Positions 50,358-60,094 of a stretch of 64,000 nt of DNA are shown here, piece by piece. Under the pieces are notes generated by a model. It did no database searches, was not told the origin of the DNA, and saw only the letters and a program-made list of their open reading frames with translations. Position 1 is the first letter of the stretch, and each line of letters starts with the position of its first letter. Both the position numbers and the translations under genes were made by a program. The stretch is taken from contig NZ_AYSE01000004.1 in the NCBI RefSeq assembly GCF_000504165.1, positions 372,001-436,000 of the forward strand. Direction: 5' to 3'. This stretch comes from Bacillus sp. FJAT-14578. Its GTDB lineage: Bacteria > Bacillota > Bacilli > Bacillales > Bacillaceae_H.

Positions 50358-50723
50358 TTATGAAAGGATGTTTTGGAGGATGACCGGCTGTTTGATGGAC
50401 ATCATTGGATCATACGATCGATAAGTGAAAAGAACGTGCTGTTCATTGAAAGCCGTCACGTACAAAATATGCTCTCCTTTTGGTCCTTTTGCTTCAACAT
50501 AAAAATTCATTTGTGCGGCATGCAGGCGATAAAAATGATAGGGAATGCCTAAAAGAGTGTGCTGTGTTTTGATGGTGCTCGGGTGATGCTGAATGAGCCC
50601 GGCTGCTTGTTCGATTGTCATCTTGTCTTCCTCCAAAAAAGAAGAGACTTTTTCCTTTACCGATTGTGCGCTTTGCTCAAATGATTGCTTTACGTCTTTG
50701 TAAATCGATTTTAATGTGTTCAT
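50358..50723 (-). CDS. 121-residue protein with amphipathic N-terminus
   Basis: An N-terminal helix (MNTLKSIYKDVKQSFEQSAQ, SVKEKVSSFLEED) is followed by an alpha/beta part (HPSTIKTQHTLLGIPYHFYR, NFYVEAKGPKGEHILYVTAF, VLFTYRSYDPMMSIKQPVIL). No family is recognised. It lies between the SASP gene and the ger operon but on the opposite strand to ger. Confidence 0.6.
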   Translation of the reverse strand: MNTLKSIYKDVKQSFEQSAQSVKEKVSSFLEEDKMTIEQAAGLIQHHPSTIKTQHTLLGIPYHFYRLHAAQMNFYVEAKGPKGEHILYVTAFNEQHVLFTYRSYDPMMSIKQPVILQNILS

Positions 50724-50948
50724 AAACCTTAAAACCTCACCTTACTTTTCCGGTATTTTATGTGTATTATATCCAGAAAATGCAGCTTTCATCATTAGCT
50801 TTACGTACAACACGTTCCAGGTTCGTGTTAAGAAAACAGCCGTACCAACAGTACCGTTCATAATCTAGAAAATCAAGGAAGGATTTCATACATAAAAAGG
50901 AAAAAATGGGGGATTATGAGCTTAAGCTCTATTTATGGAGGATAATCA

Positions 50949-52427
50949 ATGAGCTCCGCCAATGACGGAAACACGTTAATCAAACTTGATACAAATTTAC
51001 ATGTTAATAAAGATTTTATTCAGCAATCTCTTGGAAGTCCGGAGGATTTAGTGATCACTCCGCTTTTTTTCTGCAAGACGCCAGGATACCTTATTTACAT
51101 CACCTGTTTAACGGATGAACAAGTGTTGGAAAGAATCATGAATTCGATTCAACATGCTGATGGCGATTTAACGTGTGGAGATATCTCTCAATCGTTTCAT
51201 GTATACGCTTCTCGTATTTCGAACTGTTTCTTTGCTGCCCACACAGATGAAGTGATCAAGAGTATTTTAGAGGGGTGGTCCGTTTTTCTATTCGATGGTC
51301 ATGATACAGGGGTGATCATCGATAACAAAGCAGGCGAAAAAAGAGCGATTGAAGAACCAACGACCGAAGCCTTGATACGCGGACCGCGAGTGGGCTTTAG
51401 GGAAGATATCTCCACAAATGTGGCACTGTTACGCCAGCAGCTGGCCGACCATAATTTGCGTTTTAAATCATTTGAAATTGGCAGAAGGGCAGGTAAAAGC
51501 GTTAAGATTGCCTATTTGGAAGATGTAACAAATCCATATTTGATCGAGGAAGCCGAAAAAAGGCTCAATCGGATCGACATTGATGTTCCCCTGGAGTCAG
51601 GCGTTCTAGAGCAGTGGATGGAAGATAATCCGCTTTCTCCATTTCCCCAATTTTTAAATACGGAAAGACCCGATAAAGTCATTATCAGTTTATTGGAAGG
51701 AAGAATCGCCATTTTAACGGATGGCACTCCTTTCGCATTAATTGCACCAATCAATATCGGGGATGCCATCTATTCGCCGGAAGACTATTATGAGCGATGG
51801 TTCATTAGTTCTCTGCTAAGGATGCTTCGTGTTATCGCTGTCTTCACTTCAATTTTGCTGCCTTCTTTTTATGTGGCGCTTGTCTCGTACCATCAAGGGT
51901 TGATTCCATCTAAATTGGCCTTTTCCATTGCGGCTTCAAGGGAAGGCGTACCTTTCCCCGCATTTGTGGAAGCGGCAATGATGGCTATAACGATGGAATT
52001 ATTGAGGGAAGCGGGGATTCGGCTGCCAAAACCGATCGGACAAACGATTGGGATTGTAGGGGGATTGGTCATTGGAGAAGCCGCGGTACAGGCAGGGGTC
52101 GTCAGTACCATCATGGTCATCATCATTGCCATTACCGCGATTTCATCATTCGCTCTTCCTGCTTACAGTATTGCGATTACATACAGGATTTTATTGTTTG
52201 GCTTTATCGCGGCGGGAAGTTTTATGGGACTGTATGGCATTGCACTCGGTTTTATCATGCTGTTTATTCATATTTCCAACTTGACGAGTCTTGGAATTCC
52301 CTATACGACGCCATTTGCTCCATTGATTTTTTCAGATTGGAAAGACATCATCATTCGTTCTCCTGTTGCAGGCTTAACAAAAAGGCCGAAATATTTGTCT
52401 ACAAAAGATAGACAGCGTGCAGAGTAA
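50949..52427 (+). CDS. germinant receptor A subunit (GerA family)
   Basis: The 492-residue protein has the GerA layout: two soluble subdomains (1-290; FFCKTPGYLIYITCLTDEQV, then RGPRVGFREDISTNVALLRQ). Five or so membrane segments follow from about residue 290, including SILLPSFYVALVSYHQGLIP, PKPIGQTIGIVGGLVIGEAA and the end AGLTKRPKYLSTKDRQR. Inner-membrane GerA proteins sense nutrients and trigger spore germination with B and C subunits. TATGGAGGATAATCA precedes the ATG. Which germinant it recognises is not readable. Confidence 0.93.
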   Translation: MSSANDGNTLIKLDTNLHVNKDFIQQSLGSPEDLVITPLFFCKTPGYLIYITCLTDEQVLERIMNSIQHADGDLTCGDISQSFHVYASRISNCFFAAHTDEVIKSILEGWSVFLFDGHDTGVIIDNKAGEKRAIEEPTTEALIRGPRVGFREDISTNVALLRQQLADHNLRFKSFEIGRRAGKSVKIAYLEDVTNPYLIEEAEKRLNRIDIDVPLESGVLEQWMEDNPLSPFPQFLNTERPDKVIISLLEGRIAILTDGTPFALIAPINIGDAIYSPEDYYERWFISSLLRMLRVIAVFTSILLPSFYVALVSYHQGLIPSKLAFSIAASREGVPFPAFVEAAMMAITMELLREAGIRLPKPIGQTIGIVGGLVIGEAAVQAGVVSTIMVIIIAITAISSFALPAYSIAITYRILLFGFIAAGSFMGLYGIALGFIMLFIHISNLTSLGIPYTTPFAPLIFSDWKDIIIRSPVAGLTKRPKYLSTKDRQRAE

Positions 52428-52441
52428 AAGGGGAGAAGTCC

Positions 52442-53542
52442 ATGTTTCGGTATGAGTTCAATAAAGAACAAATTACGTCAAAGGAGTTAATGTTCGTCGT
52501 AGCCAATATGGTGATTGGAGCAGGTATTTTTAGGTTGCCTGCTTATTTGGCGGAAAATACAAATTCAGCGGATGGGGTTCTCTCTATTTTAATTACGGGC
52601 ATCGTAACAATGGCGGCGGCATGGACGATGGGCAGGCTGGTGAAATATTTTCCGAACACCCATTTTTATGAGTTTTCAAAAGTCATTATAACTAAACCGG
52701 CCGCCTGGCTTGTGACTCTTCTTTTTGGCATACATTTCATGATGTTGACTGCCTATGAAATAAGAGCAATCGCACAAGTAACACGAAATTATTTGCTGCC
52801 GACGACCCCGATTGAAGTGCTGTCCTTGCTTTTTTTATTTGTGATTCAATATGCCGTAGTCGGATCTAGAGTTTCGCTCATTCGCTTAAATACCATTTTC
52901 TTGCCGATTGTGCTGTCGATTTCATTCCTTTTGCCGGCTCTAAATATTGAATTGATGGAAGTTAAAAATTTGCTGCCTGTATTGACCACGGATGTAACAG
53001 GATATGCAAAAGCGATGCTCGATAGTTATTTTTCCTTTATCGGATTTTCGGTTATCGTCTTTTATTCACATCTCATCAAAGATCCCGACAATGCTTCCAA
53101 GGAAGCGGCTAAAGGAATCCTCATCGTGATTCTTTTATACATGATGATCCATATTGCGTGTATCAGTATATTTTCCAATGACGTTACAGCGAATATTAAT
53201 ACGCCGACAATCGAGTTAGGGAAAGAAGTGGAATTGCCGGGTGGATTTTTTGAGCGGTTTGAATCCGTTTTTTTTACGATTTGGATCATGACGATTTTCA
53301 ATACAACCTCGATGTCCATGGATATTTCGCTGCTTGCTTTTACGTCACTGTTTAAACGATTAAATAAAAAAGCTGTCGTTTTAGCCATTTCGCCCATCAT
53401 CTATTTGATAGGGATCTTTCCTAAAAACTTGAACGCTCTCGATAAAATGGGGGAAATTGTTAGTTATGCCGGTTTGTTGTTTACATTGATTGTTGTACCG
53501 TCTATCTTTCTTATCGCTAAAATAAGGGGACTGGCAAAATGA
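52442..53542 (+). CDS. germinant receptor B subunit (GerB family, APC-like)
   Basis: The 366-residue protein has ten membrane segments and resembles amino-acid permeases (endospore germination permease). It begins MFRYEFNKEQITSKELMFVV, then IGAGIFRLPAYLAENTNSAD; Gly-rich TM1 is the ligand pocket in GerBB. It is 14 bases after the A subunit and overlaps the C subunit by four bases. Confidence 0.93.
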   Translation: MFRYEFNKEQITSKELMFVVANMVIGAGIFRLPAYLAENTNSADGVLSILITGIVTMAAAWTMGRLVKYFPNTHFYEFSKVIITKPAAWLVTLLFGIHFMMLTAYEIRAIAQVTRNYLLPTTPIEVLSLLFLFVIQYAVVGSRVSLIRLNTIFLPIVLSISFLLPALNIELMEVKNLLPVLTTDVTGYAKAMLDSYFSFIGFSVIVFYSHLIKDPDNASKEAAKGILIVILLYMMIHIACISIFSNDVTANINTPTIELGKEVELPGGFFERFESVFFTIWIMTIFNTTSMSMDISLLAFTSLFKRLNKKAVVLAISPIIYLIGIFPKNLNALDKMGEIVSYAGLLFTLIVVPSIFLIAKIRGLAK

Positions 53543-54696
53543 TGAAAAGGTTATGGTTGCTTGTGATGGTCATCTGTTTGTCAGGGTGCTGGGATCGTGT
53601 AGAAATTGAAGAAAGAGGATTTGTCGTGGGATTAGCGTTAGATAAGCCGGAAGAAGAGCCAATGGAGGAAACTTATAATGATCCTGTTGAAGCGACGGTT
53701 CAGATTGTCATTCCGAGAAAATTGTCACCGGAAAACAGAAGTCCGAAGCCGTTTGAAAATATGAGCATTGTCGGAGATTCGATTTTTGAACAAGTAAGGA
53801 ACTTGTCCGAAAACAGCGGAAGGGGCTTGTATTTTCCCCACAATCGAATTTGGCTGATATCTGAAGAGGTAGCGAAAACTCCTTACCTTTTATCGGAAGT
53901 CACAGAGGTGGCATTGCGGGATGATGATGCGAGAAGAAACGTCAAGGTGTTCATTGCAAAAGACAGCGCTAAAAAAATGTTCGAAGTCGAGCCGATCAAT
54001 GAAGCGGCACCCGCCGGCTATATTGAAATGCTGGGTGAAAACCATTCGAAAACAGCCAAAATTTTTGAATCGAAACGAATCGGCGATCTTCACGAAAACA
54101 TTGTAGACAAAGAAGATTTTGTCATTCCTCTCATCCGGTATGTCAATGAAAAGGAACTGCATAACGGGGGAGTCGCCGTTTTTAGTAGAGATGGGCATAA
54201 GATGGTGGGGGAACTGAACGAAGAAGAAACGGAGAGCCTAAACATTATTCTTGATAACTATCGAAGCGGCGTTTTCAAGGTGAAATTCAAGGAAAAGCTC
54301 GTTTCCATTGAAGCCAAGAGAGTGCGGAGCCGCTTATCTGCAAAAAAAACGGACATGGACGAAATAAAGTTTCGGCTGGATATTCAAATCGAAGGCTCAT
54401 TGGAGGAAGTTTTTGGAAACCCTCTCAAAACGCCGGAGGATACCGAAAAGCTTGAAAAAGCATTTGCTAAAAAGATTGCTTCTGATGTAAAGAGGGTCAT
54501 CGAAAAAGCACAAACTGATTTGCGTACCGACATTCTCGGTTTTTCCGAATACCTCAACAATTATGATCATTCAACATGGAAACAGATAAAAAAGGATTGG
54601 CTGGAAGGAAGAGAGCTATTCAAAGACGTACAAACAGATGTGAATGTTCGCACTTATATTGCGCATCCGGGCTCCTTGACGAAGGAAAAAAAATAA
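53539..54696 (+). CDS. germinant receptor C subunit (Ger(x)C lipoprotein)
   Basis: The 385-residue lipoprotein has a lipobox VMVICLSGCWDRVEIEERGF (Cys 17), ENSGRGLYFPHNRIWLISEE, AIAFxxDxxAKKMFEVEP-like sequence (KDSAKKMFEVEPINEAAPAG) and a long helical tail. It starts at ATGATG overlapping the stop of the B gene. It is lipid-anchored on the outer face of the spore inner membrane. Confidence 0.93.
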   Translation: MMKRLWLLVMVICLSGCWDRVEIEERGFVVGLALDKPEEEPMEETYNDPVEATVQIVIPRKLSPENRSPKPFENMSIVGDSIFEQVRNLSENSGRGLYFPHNRIWLISEEVAKTPYLLSEVTEVALRDDDARRNVKVFIAKDSAKKMFEVEPINEAAPAGYIEMLGENHSKTAKIFESKRIGDLHENIVDKEDFVIPLIRYVNEKELHNGGVAVFSRDGHKMVGELNEEETESLNIILDNYRSGVFKVKFKEKLVSIEAKRVRSRLSAKKTDMDEIKFRLDIQIEGSLEEVFGNPLKTPEDTEKLEKAFAKKIASDVKRVIEKAQTDLRTDILGFSEYLNNYDHSTWKQIKKDWLEGRELFKDVQTDVNVRTYIAHPGSLTKEKK

Positions 54697-54709
54697 GGGA
54701 GGATTTCTG

Positions 54710-54862
54710 ATGAAGTTTGACGATCTAATTTTTTTATTGCCTTCGAAACTCGCATTTTTTTGCATGCTGTTATCTGTGCTCGTCCCTGTCGTTATAGGAA
54801 GAGTATACAGTATATTGAAAAAATGGGCAGACCCTCATCATGAAGACCATCCAAATGTATAA
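54710..54862 (+). CDS. 50-residue one-helix protein, candidate fourth (D-type) receptor subunit
   Basis: GGGAGG followed by an ATG at 54710 opens a 50-codon frame, MKFDDLIFLLPSKLAFFCML, then LSVLVPVVIGRVYSILKKWA and DPHHEDHPNV. There is a membrane segment (about 13-36) and a His/Asp-rich tail. It lies 13 bases after the C gene, before the operon terminator. Small D subunits, usually about 75 residues with two helices, accompany some GerA-type receptors and modulate germination. This one is shorter with one clear helix, so the assignment rests mainly on context. Confidence 0.7.
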   Translation: MKFDDLIFLLPSKLAFFCMLLSVLVPVVIGRVYSILKKWADPHHEDHPNV

Positions 54863-54887
54863 AGCAGAGGATTAAACCTCTGCTTTA
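54860..54887. terminator. bidirectional terminator, ger operon / aminotransferase
   Basis: TAAAGCAGAGG and CCTCTGCTTTA form a perfect 11-bp stem overlapping both stop regions. Confidence 0.8.
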
Positions 54888-56065
54888 TGGGTGCTGCGAG
54901 AGAACATCCCGCTTTGTTCAATGTTTCGAAGCGCTTTTTGAATCGTTTCCTCAGGTTGGACAAGGGCTATTCGGACATATCCTTCACCTGTCGGCCCAAA
55001 AGCATGGCCTGGTGTTACGACAACGTTCGCTTGATCCATGAGGGCATAAGCAAAATCGAGCGAATTCCACCCTGCAGGGATTTTAGCCCACACGAACATG
55101 CTTCCTGCCGGTTTCTCGACATGCCAGCCAAGCGCTCCGAGTCCATCCACTAACATGTCCCGCCGTTTTTGATAGATGTCCCGGCTTTCTCGGCAAAAAT
55201 TAGCCCCGTTTCTTAATGCCGCAATCGCCGCTTTTTGAATAGGCAAAAAGACACCGTAATCGAGATTGGACTTAAAACGGGCCAATGCTCCAATCGCATG
55301 CTCATTTCCGATGGCGTAGCCGATACGGCATCCGGCCATGTTGAAGCTTTTGGAAAGAGAATTCATTTCGATCCCCACTTCCTTCGCTCCCGGGATGGAT
55401 AGAAAGCTGATGGGCTTGTTGCCGTCATAGTAGAGCTCAGAGTAAGCAAAATCATGGATCACGAGGATATTGTATTTTTTCGCAAACGAAATGACCTTTG
55501 CAAAAAAAGCTTCATTTGCCATAGCCGGGACAGGGTTGCCCGGAAAATTCAAAATCATCATTTTGGCTTGTTTCGCCGTTTCTTCCGGAATGCTGTCTAA
55601 ATCAGGCAAAAATTGATGATCAGGAGTGAGCGGTATTAAATGCATCTTGGCACCTGCCATCGCAATTCCTGTTGCATAAGCGGTATAACCGGGATCCGGT
55701 ACGAGAATGAGATCGCCCGGGTCCGCAAACACCATCGGCAAATGAACAAGGCCGTCCTGTGACCCCATCATGAGCATGACTTCTTTTTTCGGATTTAAAG
55801 CGACTTCATAATTTTCTGTGTAATAATGGGCAACGGCTTCATAAAATTCCGCCGTTCCCGTCAATGTATATCCGTAATCGTTTTTTTCTCCAGCGGATTG
55901 GACTAACGCTTCCATCACAAAATCAGGCGGAGGCAGATCCGGGCTTCCGATGCTTAAATCCACCATTTCGGCACCTTCTGCGATCTTCTTTTGTTTATAA
56001 TTGGCTAATTCACTGAAAATGGATGGACCAAATGCTTCCATTCGTTTTGATAACTGTACGTTCAT
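54872..56065 (-). CDS. class I/II PLP-dependent aminotransferase (MtnE-like)
   Basis: The 397-residue fold-type I aminotransferase starts at MNVQLSKRMEAFGPSIFSEL behind GGAGG. Motifs are DLSIGSPDLPPPDF, NFPGNPVPA, IHDFAYSELYYDG, the PLP-lysine in MNSLSKSFNMAGCRIGYAIG and the carboxylate-binding Arg in GYVRIALVQPEE. By its N-terminus it resembles Bacillus MtnE (YkrV, 2-oxo-methylthiobutyrate transamination) and LL-diaminopimelate aminotransferase-like enzymes. The substrate is therefore uncertain. No mtn genes are adjacent. Confidence 0.85.
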   Translation of the reverse strand: MNVQLSKRMEAFGPSIFSELANYKQKKIAEGAEMVDLSIGSPDLPPPDFVMEALVQSAGEKNDYGYTLTGTAEFYEAVAHYYTENYEVALNPKKEVMLMMGSQDGLVHLPMVFADPGDLILVPDPGYTAYATGIAMAGAKMHLIPLTPDHQFLPDLDSIPEETAKQAKMMILNFPGNPVPAMANEAFFAKVISFAKKYNILVIHDFAYSELYYDGNKPISFLSIPGAKEVGIEMNSLSKSFNMAGCRIGYAIGNEHAIGALARFKSNLDYGVFLPIQKAAIAALRNGANFCRESRDIYQKRRDMLVDGLGALGWHVEKPAGSMFVWAKIPAGWNSLDFAYALMDQANVVVTPGHAFGPTGEGYVRIALVQPEETIQKALRNIEQSGMFSRSTHKAEV

Positions 56066-56363
56066 TTTTATCACTCCTCCAACATCCTTGCATCGCGGCA
56101 ATCTATATAGGGTTGTTCAAAAAGTCCACGGAAACATGATGATCGAATGTTCATAAAGGCTCTTGAACATATACTACCAGTCAGTTTATCACACTTTTTA
56201 GAATACTGTATACAACTCTGGGAGCTTAAATGCTGAATAAGGCCAAAACCTTACAGCCACTAGCTGATATCAGTAGATTGTCCAACGAGAAGATGGTAAC
56301 CTATACAAAGAGAACAGATAAAATGTGGAGAAATACGGATAGGGAACAGGAGGATTTCATATT

Positions 56364-58499
56364 GTGTTAGCAAAAGCAACCGATTATTTACGCCGCTATT
56401 TTGGCTACGATACATTCCGCAGAGGGCAAGAAGAGATTATCCAGCTTGTATTGAAAGGGAAAGATACGGCTGGGATTATGCCGACAGGAGGAGGGAAGTC
56501 CATTTGTTATCAAATTCCGGCGATGGTTCTGCCGGGGATTACACTAGTTATCTCCCCCCTCATTTCATTGATGAAGGATCAAGTGGACGCCCTCACACAA
56601 GTAGGGATATCCGCTGCGTATATTAACAGCTCGATGTCCCATGGAGAGATTCAGCAAACGATGGCAGAGGCAAGAGAGGGAGAATATAAACTCTTGTATA
56701 TCGCCCCTGAACGATTGGAGTCTTTTTCCTTTTTAGAAGAATTGAAAGAACTGCCGGTTCCTCTTGTGGCGATTGATGAGGCACACTGTATTTCTCAATG
56801 GGGGCATGATTTCCGTCCGAGTTATTTACGCATTCAATCGATGATCGGCCAGCTTGAAGGTAATCCGACGATTTTGGCGTTAACGGCGACGGCCACACCG
56901 GAAGTGAGAAGGGACATTTGCGAATCGCTCGATATTCCTTCTGAAAATACGGTCATTACAGGATTTAGCCGTGACAATCTTGCGTTTAAAGTCCTAAAAG
57001 GCGAAGACCGTTCTTCGTTTATTGCCCAATACGCGGAGAAAAATAAAACGGAGTCTGGAATCATTTATGCGGCGACACGAAAAGATGTGGATCAGCTGTA
57101 CGAGCGTCTACAGAAAAAAGGCGTGAATGTGGGTCGCTATCATGCTGGGATGAGCGATCGTGAACGTTCTGAGCAACAAGAGCGATTTTTGCAAGATGAT
57201 GTATCGGTCATGGTGGCGACAAACGCCTTCGGAATGGGGATCAATAAATCCAACGTACGATATGTCATTCACTATCAGCTGCCGAAAAACATGGAAAGCT
57301 ATTATCAAGAAGCGGGACGTGCCGGCCGAGACGGGATAGACAGCGAATGTTTGCTTTTGTTTTCGGCACAAGACGTCCAAATTCAACGATTCTTGATTGA
57401 ACAGCAGCATCTTCATGCCGAACGGCAGCGCCAGGAACTGCTCAGACTGCGGCAAATGGTCGATTATGTTCATACGGAAGACTGCCTGCAAGCGGCGATT
57501 TTGCATTATTTCGGAGAAAGTGAGACGAAACCTTGCGGACGCTGCAGCAACTGTACGGATGACCGGGAATCCGTCGATGTGACAAGAGAAGCGCAAATGG
57601 TGCTTTCCTGCATGATTCGAATGGGAGAACGATTCGGCAAAATGATCATTGCTCAAGTGTTGACGGGTTCTAACAATAAAAAGGTACGGGAAATGGGATT
57701 CCATGAGCTTTCGACTTATGGAATTTTAAAACAACAGACGACAAAGGATGTCAGTGAGTTCATCGATTTTCTTACCTCTAATGATTACATAGGCGTCACG
57801 CCTGGCCCGTATCCGGTGTTAAATGTCACAAACAAAGGAAAAGAAGTGCTGCGCGGCAATGAAACGGTACAGCGGAAAGAGCGAATGCAAGCCGCCCAAG
57901 TTGTCCGGGATGATGAATTGTTCAATCATTTACGCGAACTCCGCAAACAAATCGCCGCAAGCGAAAATGTGCCTCCGTTCGTCATTTTTTCGGATCAGAC
58001 GCTGCAAGATATGTGCCTGAAGCTGCCGCAAACCGAGCAAGAGTTTTTAGCGGTAAAAGGAGTAGGGGCTCAAAAGCAAGAGCGGTATGGCCAGATGTTT
58101 ATTGAATCTATTGCCCGTTTTTGCGAAGAACATCCTGACCGTCAAAGGGAAACGACCGAAGTTTCAATTGCTAAGAAGACCAAAAATGAAACGGAAGCTT
58201 CCCATATGGTTTCCTATGAGATGTATAAACAAGGCCACTCGTTTCGAGATATTGCAAAAGAGCGGGAACTGTCGCCGCAAACGGTCGAAAATCACTTGTT
58301 CCGCTGTATCAATGACGGAATGGAAGTCAATTGGGAGGAATTGTTGCCTTCCCAATATGAACCGCTGATCGAACAGGCCATTGAAGCCGTGGGAGCGGAG
58401 AAGCTGAAGCCCATCAAAGAACAGCTTCCTGATGAGGTTAGTTATTTTATGATTAAAGTTTACATGGCAAAAAAGATGAACAAAACAGTAAAAGAATAA
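56364..58499 (+). CDS. recQ: ATP-dependent DNA helicase RecQ
   Basis: The 711-residue superfamily 2 helicase has motif I TGGGKSICYQIP, motif II AIDEAHCISQWGHDFRPSY, motif III ALTATATPEV, motif VI YYQEAGRAGRDG, a zinc-binding CGRCSNC segment (near 383), a winged-helix RQC domain, HRDC (about 515-595) and a C-terminal HTH_40-type domain (SFRDIAKERELSPQTVENHL). It unwinds recombination intermediates. Its start is GTG behind CAGGAGGATTTC. This is the longer of the Bacillus RecQ types, with the HRDC and HTH extensions. Confidence 0.95.
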   Translation: MLAKATDYLRRYFGYDTFRRGQEEIIQLVLKGKDTAGIMPTGGGKSICYQIPAMVLPGITLVISPLISLMKDQVDALTQVGISAAYINSSMSHGEIQQTMAEAREGEYKLLYIAPERLESFSFLEELKELPVPLVAIDEAHCISQWGHDFRPSYLRIQSMIGQLEGNPTILALTATATPEVRRDICESLDIPSENTVITGFSRDNLAFKVLKGEDRSSFIAQYAEKNKTESGIIYAATRKDVDQLYERLQKKGVNVGRYHAGMSDRERSEQQERFLQDDVSVMVATNAFGMGINKSNVRYVIHYQLPKNMESYYQEAGRAGRDGIDSECLLLFSAQDVQIQRFLIEQQHLHAERQRQELLRLRQMVDYVHTEDCLQAAILHYFGESETKPCGRCSNCTDDRESVDVTREAQMVLSCMIRMGERFGKMIIAQVLTGSNNKKVREMGFHELSTYGILKQQTTKDVSEFIDFLTSNDYIGVTPGPYPVLNVTNKGKEVLRGNETVQRKERMQAAQVVRDDELFNHLRELRKQIAASENVPPFVIFSDQTLQDMCLKLPQTEQEFLAVKGVGAQKQERYGQMFIESIARFCEEHPDRQRETTEVSIAKKTKNETEASHMVSYEMYKQGHSFRDIAKERELSPQTVENHLFRCINDGMEVNWEELLPSQYEPLIEQAIEAVGAEKLKPIKEQLPDEVSYFMIKVYMAKKMNKTVKE

Positions 58500-58517
58500 A
58501 ACAGTAGGAGCTCACAA

Positions 58518-58560
58518 GTGCGAATGTCTAGTTTACATGAAATCATAGGGACATTCGCAC
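58518..58560. repeat. hairpin after recQ
   Basis: GTGCGAATGTC (58518-58528) and GACATTCGCAC (58550-58560) are perfectly complementary, with a 21-base loop and no T tail. Confidence 0.7.
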
Positions 58561-58678
58561 CCAAATATCTGGTCATTATCACCATTTTGGGTTGTTATTT
58601 GTATAAAGTTCTTTGTTTTAGGCTCTTTTCTAAAAGATTGTTGTTTTTAGATAGGTTTCTTGAAAGATAACCGTTTAA

Positions 58679-58815
58679 GGTTGGTTGGAGAGAAAGGTGC
58701 GAGACTCCTGCGGGAGCAGCGGGACAGGTGAGACCCCACAGGCTGTAAGCCGAGGAGGCTCACCGCACGCCCCGCGGAAAGCGAGCAACCTGGAGCGGAA
58801 ATCAACCACTCCCCA
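58679..58815. repeat. GC-rich palindromic Bacillaceae intergenic repeat
   Basis: An isolated GC-rich block in an AT-rich gap: GACTCCTGCGGGAGCAGCGG, then GAGACCCCACAGG, GAGGAGGCTCACCG and CCCGCGGAAAGCGAGC. Outer arms TTGGTTG and CAACCA close a folded structure. It resembles a repeat found many times in Bacillaceae intergenic regions. It probably encodes no protein. Confidence 0.75.
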
Positions 58816-58928
58816 CTACTTGTTAAATAGCAACAAAGTTTGCGAAAACAGCCTTGTTTTAACAAAGAAAATAGCGTATTTGTGATTGGAAATGGCAGGT
58901 TTTTAAGTCATTACTAATCAAAATCGCT

Positions 58929-58957
58929 GTCGCACTTTATATGAGTGCGACTTTTTT
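58929..58957 (+). terminator. terminator before the lipase-like gene
   Basis: GTCGCACT and AGTGCGAC with a 7-base loop are followed by TTTTTT. Confidence 0.85.
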
Positions 58958-58978
58958 GACATTTTATTTACCCGTCCA

Positions 58979-59911
58979 TCAACTCGAAACTCGATTTTCC
59001 AGCCAGGCAATGATATCTTGAATTACTTCCTCCCGATTCGTCTCATGCAGCATTTCATGCCGTCCCTGCGGGTAAAACTTATACGTCACATCTTTTATTC
59101 CGGCTTTTTTAAGTCCTTTATATGTTTTCAGTACTCCTTTTGTGTGCCCGCCTACAGGATCTTCATCTCCAGATACTAAAAAGATGGGAAGGTCACAGGG
59201 AACCTGCTGTATTTGACTGTGTCGACTTGCTTGTTTGATGCCAGACAGCAAGTCATGGAAAAAGCCTGACGAGAAAATACCTCCGCATAAGGGGTCATTT
59301 ATATACCGGTCTACAGCCTGCTCATCACGGCTCAACCAATCAAAATCGGTGCGGGTCGGTTTAAATGGACGGTTATACTGTCCGAAAGACAAACGATCAA
59401 GTAGCGGGCTCGGTGTCCGTTTTCCTTTTAGCTTCATTTCCGCTTTCGCCACCATTTTTCCCGCTTCCCGCACAAGAGAAGGGACTGTGCCGGTTCCGGA
59501 TAATATGACGCCATGTAGTTGATTGCCATAAAGCTGTATGTATCGCCTTGATAAAAAGGAGCCCATGCTGTGTCCAAATAAAAAAATGGGGATGTCGCCT
59601 TGCTCTTCTAAGATTTGATATGTCAACGCACGCATGTCTTGGACAACTTCCTCAAAACCATTTTCATCCGCAAAATACCGTTTATCCTGGTCGTCTTTCG
59701 CTGTCAGGCCATGCCCGCGGTGATCATTCCCATAAACCGCATATCCTTTTTCGGTCAAAACCTGGGCAAAATCATGATATCGCCCGATGTGCTCCCCCAT
59801 GCCGTGGGCAATTTGCACGACTGCTTTCGGTTTTTCATCTTCCGGCATCCATTTTCGTGCATATATTTCTATACCATTATTCGATTTGTAATAAAAGGAT
59901 GTACCGTTCAT
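58979..59911 (-). CDS. alpha/beta hydrolase, monoacylglycerol lipase/lysophospholipase-like
   Basis: The 310-residue protein (two adjacent ATGs, 59914 and 59911, behind GGAGAAAG) is a Hydrolase_4 type. Motifs are VVQIAHGMGEHIGRYHDFAQ, YGNDHRGHGLTA, nucleophile GHSMGSFLSRRY, acid VSGDEDPVGGHTKG and catalytic His in GRHEMLHE. It resembles Bacillus YtpA and monoacylglycerol lipases. The physiological lipid is unknown. Confidence 0.88.
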   Translation of the reverse strand: MNGTSFYYKSNNGIEIYARKWMPEDEKPKAVVQIAHGMGEHIGRYHDFAQVLTEKGYAVYGNDHRGHGLTAKDDQDKRYFADENGFEEVVQDMRALTYQILEEQGDIPIFLFGHSMGSFLSRRYIQLYGNQLHGVILSGTGTVPSLVREAGKMVAKAEMKLKGKRTPSPLLDRLSFGQYNRPFKPTRTDFDWLSRDEQAVDRYINDPLCGGIFSSGFFHDLLSGIKQASRHSQIQQVPCDLPIFLVSGDEDPVGGHTKGVLKTYKGLKKAGIKDVTYKFYPQGRHEMLHETNREEVIQDIIAWLENRVSS

Positions 59912-60094
59912 CATCTTTCTCCTTCAATGATTTAGTTATAACGAAATGTAAACTAGTAATCTTCCATATTATTATATTTTTTATCTTACTATTCATATTC
60001 TCTTTTTACTCTATAGTAACTTCTATTTAATAATACTAATTCCTTCAATCAAGAAGGATTATAATCGAGGGGAAAGACCTATTGAAACCGCTTT

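Noticed and set aside
58685..58885. Protein-coding frame in the GC-rich repeat
   Set aside because: The open frame arises from the palindromic repeat; no ribosome site.
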